DNA of 64,000 nt from Mageeibacillus sp. (lineage in GTDB: Bacteria > Bacillota > Clostridia > Saccharofermentanales > Saccharofermentanaceae). Below the pieces are notes generated by a model. It did no database searches. It saw nothing but the letters and a program-made list of their open reading frames with translations, and had not been told where the DNA came from. Position 1 is the first letter of the stretch. Every line of letters starts with the position of its first letter. A program made the position numbers and the translations under genes. Shown here piece by piece: positions 1-8,555 of this stretch. The DNA is taken from NCBI GenBank assembly GCA_022484595.1, contig JAKVLB010000001.1, positions 124,001 through 188,000 on the forward strand, given 5' to 3'.

Positions 1-1061
1 TAAGAGCTGTCATGTTCCTCGTCGATAATGATCAGTTTGAGGTTTACGACCGGCGCGAAAATACCGCTTCTCGGAGCTACCACAACTCTTGCTTTTCCGC
101 GTCTGATATTATCCCATTGAATATAACGCTGCCTGTCTGTGAGTCTGCTGTGAAGGACTGCTACACTGTCTCCCAGACGACCGACAATCCAATTAATCGT
201 CTGCGGAGTAAGCGATATCTCGGGCACGAGATAAAGGACGCTTCCGCCCTGTTCAAGTATCTTCGACGCAACATTAAGATATACCTCTGTCTTGCCGCTT
301 CCGGTAATTCCGTGCAGAAGGAAAGCCGACCGCTTGCCATATGTGCCGTCACGCCCCGGCTTTACCCCCATAATTACGTCAACGGCATTGCTTTGCTCTT
401 GGTTCAGGTCATATACAGTTGTGAATTTTTCAGACACTCCTGACTGCAGAGATAATCCGTCAGCTGCAGGTAATGTGTCAGTCTCTTCAGCCCTGATTTT
501 GTAAGTCATAACAAGATCCTTTTCAATCACGCACTTGAGCTGTGAAGGAGTTGCCTTACAGTTATTAAGCAGCATTTTGCGCTCACAGTCGCCGTTTGAC
601 AGAAGAAATTCGAGAATATTGACGTGAGCCTGAGACCTAAATGTGTTTGCCTTTAAGCTTCTCAGTACATTGTCCTTGTCTTTTATGCTTACCATTGTAA
701 CCAAAGGAGCTTTATGTGTAAGGGCACATGAAGGCACCATAAGCTCGACACAGTCTCCGCGGGTACAGTTGAACCGCGAAGCAAATTTGTCAATGAGTGT
801 AAGCTGATCGCCATTAAGTACCGGGTAATCTGAAATGAGACTGTCTATCTGCTTGATTTCCATGGAGTCTTTGGTATTCTTGCCGTCATCTGAGTAAACT
901 TGCGTTACTACGGCTGCCGTCAGCTTATTGCCGCGGCCGAAAGGCACTAAACAATAACTTCCGCAGGCGACAGATGCTTCCAGAAGATGAGGTATCGCAT
1001 ATGTATAGAGTCTGTCAGTCTGCCTGACAGCTTCTCTCAATATAACGGTACAAAGCTTCAT
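1..1061 (-). CDS. priA: Primosomal protein N' (PriA helicase), 3' end cut off by the window
   Basis: The reading frame is open from ATG at 1061 to the window edge, so about 353 N-terminal residues are present and the rest lies to the left. It is missing from the ORF track because its stop is outside the window. The N-terminus (VPFGRGNK type motif) matches the PriA 3'-DNA-binding domain. A Walker A motif HGITGSGKTEVY lies near residue 249 and the DEEH box near residue 345, at the cut end. PriA is the DNA helicase that restarts stalled replication forks by loading the primosome. The start has a strong Shine-Dalgarno (AAGGAGAGG) and shares its A with the stop of a tiny upstream reading frame (TGATG). 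It follows polC, 49 bases downstream. Confidence 0.93.
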   Translation of the reverse strand, partial: MKLCTVILREAVRQTDRLYTYAIPHLLEASVACGSYCLVPFGRGNKLTAAVVTQVYSDDGKNTKDSMEIKQIDSLISDYPVLNGDQLTLIDKFASRFNCTRGDCVELMVPSCALTHKAPLVTMVSIKDKDNVLRSLKANTFRSQAHVNILEFLLSNGDCERKMLLNNCKATPSQLKCVIEKDLVMTYKIRAEETDTLPAADGLSLQSGVSEKFTTVYDLNQEQSNAVDVIMGVKPGRDGTYGKRSAFLLHGITGSGKTEVYLNVASKILEQGGSVLYLVPEISLTPQTINWIVGRLGDSVAVLHSRLTDRQRYIQWDNIRRGKARVVVAPRSGIFAPVVNLKLIIIDEEHDSS

Positions 1062-1111
1062 CAGTCCTCTCCTTTACGGCATTTTTTCGATGTTACGGTG
1101 CAAAGCCTCAT
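1061..1111 (-). CDS. Possible 16-codon minigene between polC and priA
   Basis: A 16-codon frame starts at an ATG that overlaps the polC stop (TGATG) and ends with a TGA that overlaps the priA start (TGATG). Its first residues MRLCTV mirror MKLCTV of priA. The DNA around the two starts is also alike (about 18 of 21 bases, offset 50 bp), so it looks like a degenerate tandem duplication of the priA start. It has an upstream GGAG a few bases before the ATG and carries the priA Shine-Dalgarno inside. It may act only as a translational coupling relay. Whether it is translated is not known. Confidence 0.3.
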   Translation of the reverse strand: MRLCTVTSKKCRKGED

Positions 1112-4100
1112 CATCTGTCTCCAACTCCGAGAATATCAAACATGTTAATCTGTGCGCTCTCCGGCAGATCGTCAATGATGCCGCCGTAATCCAGAAGCTT
1201 CTGAGTTCCGGACTGACCGATACCTGTTCTGTTCATGAATTCCTCGCGGTTCCTGAACGGTCCGTTGCGCCTTGCATCACAGATCGCGATCCCGTTTGCC
1301 GCAGAAATAGATTCGATCGCGCAGAACGGCGGCCTTATATGACCTTTCGAGACCTTAACGAACCTTGTAGCATCAGATTCATAAAGCGATACGGGGTCGA
1401 AAACAATGTTCCTGGCGTACATCTCTTCTACTATTTCGCACAGATAGAACTCATTCTTGACATTAGGGTTGTCATTGCTGCGCATGGACTCCGCCAGGGC
1501 GACGCGCTTCGCAATGATTTTCTGCGGGCCGAAACACATCGACTCCGCGTCAAAGCTTTCACCTCTTATTGTAAAAAACGCGCAGTAATACTCCTCGGGT
1601 CTATACACCTTGAACCACGCCACTCTGAGTGTTGAAAGAGAATACGCGGCGGCGTGAGCCTTCGGGAACATGTACTTTATTTTTTTGCATGAACCTATAT
1701 ACCACGACGGCACATTATGTTCCTTCATAAGGGCTTCGTGCTCAGGCGTAAGACCTTTGCCTTTTCTTACCTTCTCCATTATGTCGAATGAATCCTTATT
1801 CGGCAGTCCCCAGTGAATCAGAGTTGTCATAATTGAGTCACGGCATCCGATGACCGAGTTAAGATCACAGGTTCCGCTCTTGATAAGATCCTGTGCGTTG
1901 CCGTTCCAGACGTCAGTTCCGTGGGACAGACCCATAAGCTGAACAAGGTCGTAGAATCTTGTAGGTTTTGTCTCCTTGATCATTTCGCGCGCCATATGAG
2001 TTCCGAGCTCAGACAGACCTAAAGTCGCAGAGCCTGCGTCTGTGGCGTCTTCCGGGAACCCGAGAACATCTGTCGACTCCAGGAGCTTCATGACTTTTTT
2101 GTCAGGAACAGGTACGGATGTGACATCTATATCTGTTATCTCACTTAACATACGCAGCACAGTAGGATCTGCATGGCCAAGGATATCGAGCTTGAGAATT
2201 GTGTCATGCATTGCATGGAAATCAAAATGCGTCGTTATTATACCGCAGTTCGTCTTGTTTGCAGGAAACTGTATCGGCGTAAACTCATATACATCCATCT
2301 CCTTGGGAACGACCACGATTCCGCCCGGGTGCTGTGATGTCGTCCTTTTGACTCCGAGAATGTCTTTCGACATGAACGCCAGATGAGCCTGCGTATACGG
2401 AATTCCCTGATTATCACAGATTTTGCGCACTATGCCGTACGCATTTTTCTCCTGGAACGCGCCTATTGTTCCGGCTTTGAAAGTATGAGTGCCGCCGAAA
2501 AGCACACCGACATAGCTGTGCGCACGCGGCTGGTAATCACCGGAAAAATTCAGATCGATATCAGGCTGCTTGTCACCATAGAATCCAAGAAAGGTCTCGA
2601 AAGGAATGTCCTGCCCGTCTACATTCATAACCTCGCCGCAGTCCGGACACTTCTTCTCCGGCATATCGTAACCTGAACCGAATTCGCCGGAATCGTCAAA
2701 CTCGACATAATTACATTTCGGACAGCGATAATGCGGGGCCAGAGGATTTACCTCTGATATTCCGCACATGGTCGCAGTGAAGGAAGATCCGACAGAACCT
2801 CTTGAACCTACAATATATCCGTCATTGTTGGATTTCTTGACAAGCCTGTAGGCAATGTAATACATGATTGCATAGCCGTGTCCTATGATTGATTCAAGCT
2901 CTTTGTCAAGTCTTGCCTTGACGACAGAATTAAGCACACCGTTATGTCTGTACAGCCTGTTTGCCCTGGTATATGCGATATCACGGACATCAGCTGCAGC
3001 TCTGGCAATCTGAGGCGGGTATGTTCCGTCAGGAAAAGGCTTTATTCCATACTCGATTCTGTCTGCGATAAGGTTTGTATTGGTTACAACTACTTCCATT
3101 GCCTTGTCTTCGCCGAGATATGAGAATTCATCAAGCATCTCGTCCGTAGTCCTGAAATACAGGTCGCTTTGAAGCTCGGCATCCTTGAATCCCATGCTCA
3201 TAAGCAGATACTTGCGGTAAATTCCGTCATTCTTGTTAAGATAATGCGAATCGGTAGTCGCGCAGCACGGTTTCTTATAGATATCGGATATCTCCACAAG
3301 AAGCTCGTTTATAATTCTTATGTCATCCGCATCCATTACACAGTTTCCGGTATCAGATTTGCCGGGGTCTTCCCTTGTGATAAACATATTATTACCAAGA
3401 GGCTGAATCTCCACATAGTCATAGAGATCCATGATTTCCCTGAATTTTTCTGATGATGCAAGCTCGGCCACTGTCGCTTTTCTGTCTTTTCCGAGACGCT
3501 TATAGGTGCTGATCACAAACCTGTAAATCTCACCGCGTTCACAGCTTCCGCCTACAATCAAAGCAGAACGGTAATATTTGAGCAGGCTCTTCGGTGTCCT
3601 CGGACGCGTCGAATAGTAATGAATATGAGATTCCGACACCAGCCTGTACATGTTATACAGGCCGAGATTGGTTCTCGCGAGATAAATAATATGATATGCA
3701 GGAGATTCCTTACGTTTCTTTATCTTCTCCGCGCTTGAATGTCCGACCTTCATATTAATCTCGTCAGGGTCCGTTGTGTTCATTTCCTTCAATGCCTGGA
3801 TAAGTATGTCGCAGCTGACATAGCATCTGTCAAGAAGAAGATCTGCCGGAGTCCCCGTTGGCTTAAGCACAAAATCAATTCCGCGCGCCTTAAGAAGTTC
3901 ATTGGCATCCGCGTACTTCTTTTCGAAAACCAGATCAAGCAAATCCCTGTCGCATGTCGCAGGCATCAGGAACTTATGTCTGTAGTACTTGTGATCTTCA
4001 ATGTTGATTCCGTATCCGGCGCGTCTTACAAACGACAAAGTTCTGAAAATATCGTCGCCTGTCACATATGACTCGCCTATAAAATCAGCAAGCTCACCCA

Positions 4101-6087
4101 TTGCAAAATAAGACTCCGCCGGCTCGCCTTTGCCGGGATATATCGCATCATCAAATCTGGCATAAAAATCCGCAACGTGCTCGAAAACAATATCATCCGG
4201 AACTACTTCATCCGCAGTGTCGGAATAATTCTCATCAATATCTCTGTCTCTGTTGTAAATGATACCGATCGGTTTATGAGGTTCTGCGGGATGGGTTGAA
4301 ATATTCTCATCCCTCAGTTTCTCCGGAATTTCATCTTCATTCCACAGACTCTTGTCAATATCATGAGAAGCAAACTCCTGCGCGCTTGCGTCAGACTCGC
4401 CTTCTTCTTCTTTCCTGACCGGTCTGTAACCTTTAAGTCTGAATTTCACCGCGGCTACTTCCGTAAAAGTATCACGGCACTCATCGTCGCCGTTTCTTGT
4501 GACGGTGATTGCGACAAAAGAGCCGACAGCCTTTGTCTTCTCCATAAAATTGAGCGAGGCATCAGAGGATTCATCATTCTGACAGTTCGAGCTGCATACG
4601 ATATCGTTCCTTATGCCGTCTGCTTCATCCGAAGATTCAGCTGTCCTCGCATTTCTGACAATCGTCTGCTGCTCGCTTGCCTGATAATACGGAAGGTTAT
4701 AGAAAACTGTCGGACCGTCGTCTACAAGATATCCCTCGCAGCCCAGAATGCATTTGAAAGGCTTCGTGCCTTCCGGAAGCTTCTTGTTGATGTCAGCTGC
4801 AGCATTATAAACATGAGGAAAAGCCTGCACCACACCGTGATCTGTCACCGCGCAGGCACTGTGTCCGAAGGCGGCCGCGAGCTTAATCAGGTCCGCAGGC
4901 TCGCTTGTTGCATCATTCTCACTCATCTTGGTATGAACATGCAGTTCTACTCTTTTAAGCCGGGCATTGTCCTGACGGTTCGCGGGTTTGTCTGCAGGGA
5001 ATCCTCCGCTCACTTTGAACTGAATCTCACCGGAATATGAATCATTCTCGACATTGCCCTGAAGTCCGGCATATCCGCCTTTGGCGAATAATTTCTGAAA
5101 CCTGTCAGCTTCATCCGGTTTAAGAAAAGATATACACGATATGGCATCGCTGTCATCCATAATCATATACTTCGCTATAACGCTCTTACAGCTTTTGGTA
5201 AGTCTCAGATCGTCACTTATGGTAATCTGTCCGCAGACATTGACATCTGTATCACCTATTCCGAGTTCTGAAATCCTGCAAAGCTTTGCCTCCTGCTTTA
5301 CCTTACCAAACAAAACATCCTGGGCGTTGGAGGAACGTCTGTAACTGTAGGTTTCATTCTTCTTATTATCTTTCAGTCCGGCCTTTGCCCTGAATTCCCA
5401 TGAATTTGTGTCTACAGCAGCATCCTTCGGATTCGCGCTGATTTCATCAGATTTAGCTGACCTGCTCTGTCCGCTTGTTCTCTTCCTGCCGGAATCAGAC
5501 ACAGTCTCATTGAGCACGGCAAACGCTTTTTGCATATCATTACCGGCTATAATCTGACTTATCTCATCCCCGCTGTCAGAAGATGACTCAAATACGACTC
5601 TGAGTGAACAAGTTGCTCCGCCGTAATCAAGCGACGTCAAAGACCTCATTACAGAGACAACGGCATTCTTGAATTCTTCTTCAGATGAGTTAAGATACGA
5701 GTCCCTTACATATTCAGGCAGAGTAATTATCATGCTGTTGCAGTCAAACCCGACATTAAACAGCATCAGGCCGTTGATAAACTCGAAACTGTAATCGCGG
5801 ACAAGATAAAACAACAGAAGTGCTGACAACGGCTTAATAACGGAATAATCTCCGTCACTTACATCAGTAAATTTTAAATACAGACTGATATGATAAGTCC
5901 TGTCAAATGCACTGATCAGACTGCAAAGCGAACTGCAGTCTTCAAGTGAATATACTCCGGAAACGCTTATGTCAACTCTGCTGTTCGCTTTGCAGACAAG
6001 TATTGACTCAACATATATATCTTCAAGCTTCGGGTACTCGTTACTCCCTGAGCAGAATAAATCAGTCAGCCTTCTTTTGTTCTCCAA
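1111..6087 (-). CDS. polC: DNA polymerase III PolC, with degenerate exonuclease domain
   Basis: This is the replicative DNA polymerase of low-GC Gram-positives. The ORF track begins at a GTG at 6204 inside ispG. A TTG at 6087, preceded by AGGTGG, overlaps ispG by only 26 bases and is the better start (about 1658 residues; typical PolC is about 1440). Visible parts in order: N-terminal and OB-fold region; first PHP half with ELHVHTKMS and AVTDHGVVQ (about 380-480); an acidic low-complexity stretch; the exonuclease position (about 520-780); GSRGSVGSS near 1095; a four-cysteine zinc site (CPKC, CPDC); the catalytic PDIDLNFSG near 1177; and MFPKAHAAAY. The polymerase core looks intact. In the exonuclease the DxE motif reads TVT, the HNASFD region reads LSFVRRAG, and the HRAxYD motif is absent, so proofreading by this protein is probably lost. 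Confidence 0.95.
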   Translation of the reverse strand: MENKRRLTDLFCSGSNEYPKLEDIYVESILVCKANSRVDISVSGVYSLEDCSSLCSLISAFDRTYHISLYLKFTDVSDGDYSVIKPLSALLLFYLVRDYSFEFINGLMLFNVGFDCNSMIITLPEYVRDSYLNSSEEEFKNAVVSVMRSLTSLDYGGATCSLRVVFESSSDSGDEISQIIAGNDMQKAFAVLNETVSDSGRKRTSGQSRSAKSDEISANPKDAAVDTNSWEFRAKAGLKDNKKNETYSYRRSSNAQDVLFGKVKQEAKLCRISELGIGDTDVNVCGQITISDDLRLTKSCKSVIAKYMIMDDSDAISCISFLKPDEADRFQKLFAKGGYAGLQGNVENDSYSGEIQFKVSGGFPADKPANRQDNARLKRVELHVHTKMSENDATSEPADLIKLAAAFGHSACAVTDHGVVQAFPHVYNAAADINKKLPEGTKPFKCILGCEGYLVDDGPTVFYNLPYYQASEQQTIVRNARTAESSDEADGIRNDIVCSSNCQNDESSDASLNFMEKTKAVGSFVAITVTRNGDDECRDTFTEVAAVKFRLKGYRPVRKEEEGESDASAQEFASHDIDKSLWNEDEIPEKLRDENISTHPAEPHKPIGIIYNRDRDIDENYSDTADEVVPDDIVFEHVADFYARFDDAIYPGKGEPAESYFAMGELADFIGESYVTGDDIFRTLSFVRRAGYGINIEDHKYYRHKFLMPATCDRDLLDLVFEKKYADANELLKARGIDFVLKPTGTPADLLLDRCYVSCDILIQALKEMNTTDPDEINMKVGHSSAEKIKKRKESPAYHIIYLARTNLGLYNMYRLVSESHIHYYSTRPRTPKSLLKYYRSALIVGGSCERGEIYRFVISTYKRLGKDRKATVAELASSEKFREIMDLYDYVEIQPLGNNMFITREDPGKSDTGNCVMDADDIRIINELLVEISDIYKKPCCATTDSHYLNKNDGIYRKYLLMSMGFKDAELQSDLYFRTTDEMLDEFSYLGEDKAMEVVVTNTNLIADRIEYGIKPFPDGTYPPQIARAAADVRDIAYTRANRLYRHNGVLNSVVKARLDKELESIIGHGYAIMYYIAYRLVKKSNNDGYIVGSRGSVGSSFTATMCGISEVNPLAPHYRCPKCNYVEFDDSGEFGSGYDMPEKKCPDCGEVMNVDGQDIPFETFLGFYGDKQPDIDLNFSGDYQPRAHSYVGVLFGGTHTFKAGTIGAFQEKNAYGIVRKICDNQGIPYTQAHLAFMSKDILGVKRTTSQHPGGIVVVPKEMDVYEFTPIQFPANKTNCGIITTHFDFHAMHDTILKLDILGHADPTVLRMLSEITDIDVTSVPVPDKKVMKLLESTDVLGFPEDATDAGSATLGLSELGTHMAREMIKETKPTRFYDLVQLMGLSHGTDVWNGNAQDLIKSGTCDLNSVIGCRDSIMTTLIHWGLPNKDSFDIMEKVRKGKGLTPEHEALMKEHNVPSWYIGSCKKIKYMFPKAHAAAYSLSTLRVAWFKVYRPEEYYCAFFTIRGESFDAESMCFGPQKIIAKRVALAESMRSNDNPNVKNEFYLCEIVEEMYARNIVFDPVSLYESDATRFVKVSKGHIRPPFCAIESISAANGIAICDARRNGPFRNREEFMNRTGIGQSGTQKLLDYGGIIDDLPESAQINMFDILGVGDR

Positions 6088-7120
6088 CCTTAACCACCTC
6101 ACTAACAAATTCTTCAACCACATTGCCGGCCGGTATCTTACGTATCGGCTCCCCCTTTTCGAAAAGAAGGAACTCATTAACTCCGCCGGCCAGTCCGATG
6201 TCACAGCCTCTAGCTTCTCCCGGACCGTTTACAACACATCCCATCACCGCGACCTTAAGATTATAAGGCAGCCTGCAGACTCTTCGTTCTATCTCAGACG
6301 CGAGCTCAATGAGCGGAACCTGTGTTCTTCCGCAGGTGGGGCAGGAAATAAAAGTTATACCGCCTTCGCGAAGTTCAAGTGCTTTGAGTATACTGACAGC
6401 CGCATATACTTCGTCAACCGGGTCTCCCGTAAGAGAAACCCTTATTGTATCACCTATACCTTCGGCCAGAAGCGCTCCTATGCCGACTGCGGATTTGATT
6501 ACGCCCTCTTTGACGGTGCCTGCTTCCGTAACTCCTACATGTAGCGGATAATCACAGGACTTTGAAAGAATACGGTAAGTATCAATGGTCAGTTTCGGAG
6601 AGGATGATTTGATTGATATGACGATATTATCATAGTCCATGTCCGAAATTTGTCTTATCGCATTAAGCGCACTCTCAGTCATTGCCTCCGCATTGACTTC
6701 ACCGTATTTTGCAAGAATTTCTCTGGATATAGAGCCTGAATTCACACCGACTCTTATAGGTATATCACGTTCACGGCAGCATTTTACAACAGCCGCAATG
6801 TTATCGATGCCGCCTATGTTGCCGGGGTTGATACGGATTTTAGCAGCACCGTTCTCACATGCCTTTATCGCAAGTCTGTAGTCAAAATGAATATCAGCAA
6901 CAACAGGAATCGGTGACTCCGAGGTAATCTGCTTAAGGCTCATAGCTGCTTCCATATCGGGTACGGCAACTCTCGTGATATCACAGCCTGCGTCTTTAAG
7001 TCTCGCAATCTGCTCAAGCGTTGCACGGGCATCTCTCGTATCAGTATTATTCATAGACTGAATTTTGACGCTTGCTCCGCCGCCAACCTGAACGTTCCCG
7101 ATCATAACCTTCTTAGTCAT
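6062..7120 (-). CDS. ispG: 4-hydroxy-3-methylbut-2-enyl diphosphate synthase
   Basis: IspG (GcpE) is a 4Fe-4S enzyme that converts methylerythritol cyclodiphosphate to HMBPP in the MEP isoprenoid pathway. The protein is 352 residues from ATG 7120, chosen because it has GAGG eight bases upstream and because the longer ORF start at 7168 lies inside a terminator-like hairpin. The cluster ligands are visible in SCPTCGRT and in GCVVNGPGEARG near the C-terminus. The N-terminal TIM-barrel begins with VGGGASVKIQSMNNTDT. The gene overlaps the polC start and follows rseP, so it belongs to the dxr-rseP-ispG order common in Firmicutes. Confidence 0.96.
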   Translation of the reverse strand: MTKKVMIGNVQVGGGASVKIQSMNNTDTRDARATLEQIARLKDAGCDITRVAVPDMEAAMSLKQITSESPIPVVADIHFDYRLAIKACENGAAKIRINPGNIGGIDNIAAVVKCCRERDIPIRVGVNSGSISREILAKYGEVNAEAMTESALNAIRQISDMDYDNIVISIKSSSPKLTIDTYRILSKSCDYPLHVGVTEAGTVKEGVIKSAVGIGALLAEGIGDTIRVSLTGDPVDEVYAAVSILKALELREGGITFISCPTCGRTQVPLIELASEIERRVCRLPYNLKVAVMGCVVNGPGEARGCDIGLAGGVNEFLLFEKGEPIRKIPAGNVVEEFVSEVVKVGEQKKAD

Positions 7121-7144
7121 AACAATTACCTCTTTTGAAAAACA

Positions 7145-7165
7145 GAGCCGATTGCAAATCGGCTC
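7145..7165 (-). terminator. Terminator-like hairpin between rseP and ispG
   Basis: A perfect 9-bp stem (GAGCCGATT / AATCGGCTC) with a 3-base loop is followed on the minus strand by TGTTTTT. It lies 52 bases after the rseP stop and about 25 bases before the ispG start, so it either ends the rseP transcript or works as an attenuator in the ispG leader. Confidence 0.75.
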
Positions 7166-7186
7166 CATGATTATTTGTTTGCTTAA

Positions 7187-7195
7187 ATTTTATCA
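7187..7195 (-). promoter_or_regulatory. Possible extended -10 promoter for ispG
   Basis: On the minus strand the sequence TGATAAAAT gives an extended -10 (TGn plus TAAAAT) with no clear -35. Transcription would start near 7180, placing the 7145-7165 hairpin inside the ispG leader. Confidence 0.35.
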
Positions 7196-7217
7196 CAAAA
7201 CAACTGTTATCATTCCT

Positions 7218-8555
7218 CTATTCTACAATATACCGGATAATATCAGACGCGAATGCAAACAGTACAAGGGCTATAAGCATGAAGAAACCTATTCCGTTTA
7301 TTACCGACTCTGTCTTCTTCGACAGTCTGCGTCCGATAATCATCTCTACAATAATAAGCAGCGACTGAATGCCGTCAAGTCCCGGAATAGGCAGCATATT
7401 GGTAAACATAAGTCCGATTGATATGAAGCCTGACATGACAACGATTGAATAAACCTTCTGAAAGACAGAATCGTCAACATCGTCGACAACATCAGATACT
7501 ACAGTCGTGACTCCGATAGGTCCGGACACCATATTATAAACTTCCTCGTCGCCCTGGAAGACATCACCGATCGACTTCACCGACACATTTACAATAGTTG
7601 CCGGCATCTTAAACGCATAGGAGAATGCCCTGAAAAAAGAAGGCAGTGAATCGACACGATAACCGATAAGACTGACACCTCTTTCATTAGCGTAAGTAAT
7701 CATCGTCTTGATGCATTCATCTTCAAAAGTCTCTCCGTTACGTATATATTTAAGCGTCATTGTGTCACCGTCGCTTAATGTGTCAAGGAACTCACCGAAA
7801 TCATCATCGCTGACATTTTTCCCGTCTACTGCGACAAGATAATCACCGGCCTTAAGCACCGGCTTGCCGTTATTCTGATTCTCATCGACACTTACAATCT
7901 CCCAGCCCGAATACTTGTTGTCAGTATCCATGTAAGTAGTTATTCCAAGCATGGGTCTGGTCTTAAGCTCCGGCTTAAGCACAACATCATAGTGCTCTCC
8001 GCTTGCACGCGACCTGAACGTGACCGTCATATCACGGCTCTCAGGTGTCGCTGTTTCAGCTTCATAATAGTAGTCAAGATACGTGAATACGTGATTACCG
8101 TTAACCGCAACTATCGTATCACCAGGAGTATATGACGTCGAATACAGCTGCGAGCCCTCTGGAGCATATCCTGCATCAAGACTCGTAAATCCGACCGTAC
8201 AGTACAGTACTCCGAAAATTAGCACTCCGAGAACAGCGTTCATCAGAGGACCGGCTATTGCAACAACAAGCCTCTTCCAGCGCGGATTGTTTATAAGCAG
8301 CTCCGGGGCATCGCTTTCAACAGGTTTGCCTTCCTCATCAATATCGGTGAACCTTACATATGCACCGAGAGGAACAGCTCTGATTGAATACTCAACACCT
8401 TTACGTTTCCAGTGGAACAACCTCGGACCGACAAAAATCGAGACCTCATAAACCTTGATCTTGAGCAGACAGGCTGTCCAGAAATGCCCGAGCTCGTGAA
8501 TCGTCACAAGCAGACCGAGCATAACTATAACTATTAAAATACTCCATATACTCAT
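7218..8555 (-). CDS. rseP: RIP metalloprotease RseP (site-2 protease)
   Basis: This 445-residue membrane zinc protease cleaves transmembrane substrates such as anti-sigma factors and signal-peptide remnants. The zinc motif HELGH occupies residues 20-24 in the first transmembrane segment. Two PDZ-like stretches follow (about 130-165 and 225-280), and the second zinc site NMLPIPGLDG lies near residue 390 between C-terminal membrane segments. The ATG overlaps the dxr stop by four bases (ATGA), so the two are translationally coupled. A hairpin with a T-run follows the stop. Confidence 0.95.
   Translation of the reverse strand: MSIWSILIVIVMLGLLVTIHELGHFWTACLLKIKVYEVSIFVGPRLFHWKRKGVEYSIRAVPLGAYVRFTDIDEEGKPVESDAPELLINNPRWKRLVVAIAGPLMNAVLGVLIFGVLYCTVGFTSLDAGYAPEGSQLYSTSYTPGDTIVAVNGNHVFTYLDYYYEAETATPESRDMTVTFRSRASGEHYDVVLKPELKTRPMLGITTYMDTDNKYSGWEIVSVDENQNNGKPVLKAGDYLVAVDGKNVSDDDFGEFLDTLSDGDTMTLKYIRNGETFEDECIKTMITYANERGVSLIGYRVDSLPSFFRAFSYAFKMPATIVNVSVKSIGDVFQGDEEVYNMVSGPIGVTTVVSDVVDDVDDSVFQKVYSIVVMSGFISIGLMFTNMLPIPGLDGIQSLLIIVEMIIGRRLSKKTESVINGIGFFMLIALVLFAFASDIIRYIVE

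Noticed and set aside
4363-5040. 225-residue plus-strand ORF
   Set aside because: It lies fully antisense to polC, whose frame is clearly coding, and shows no family motif. Other long plus-strand ORFs between 1 and 34 kb were rejected for the same reason.
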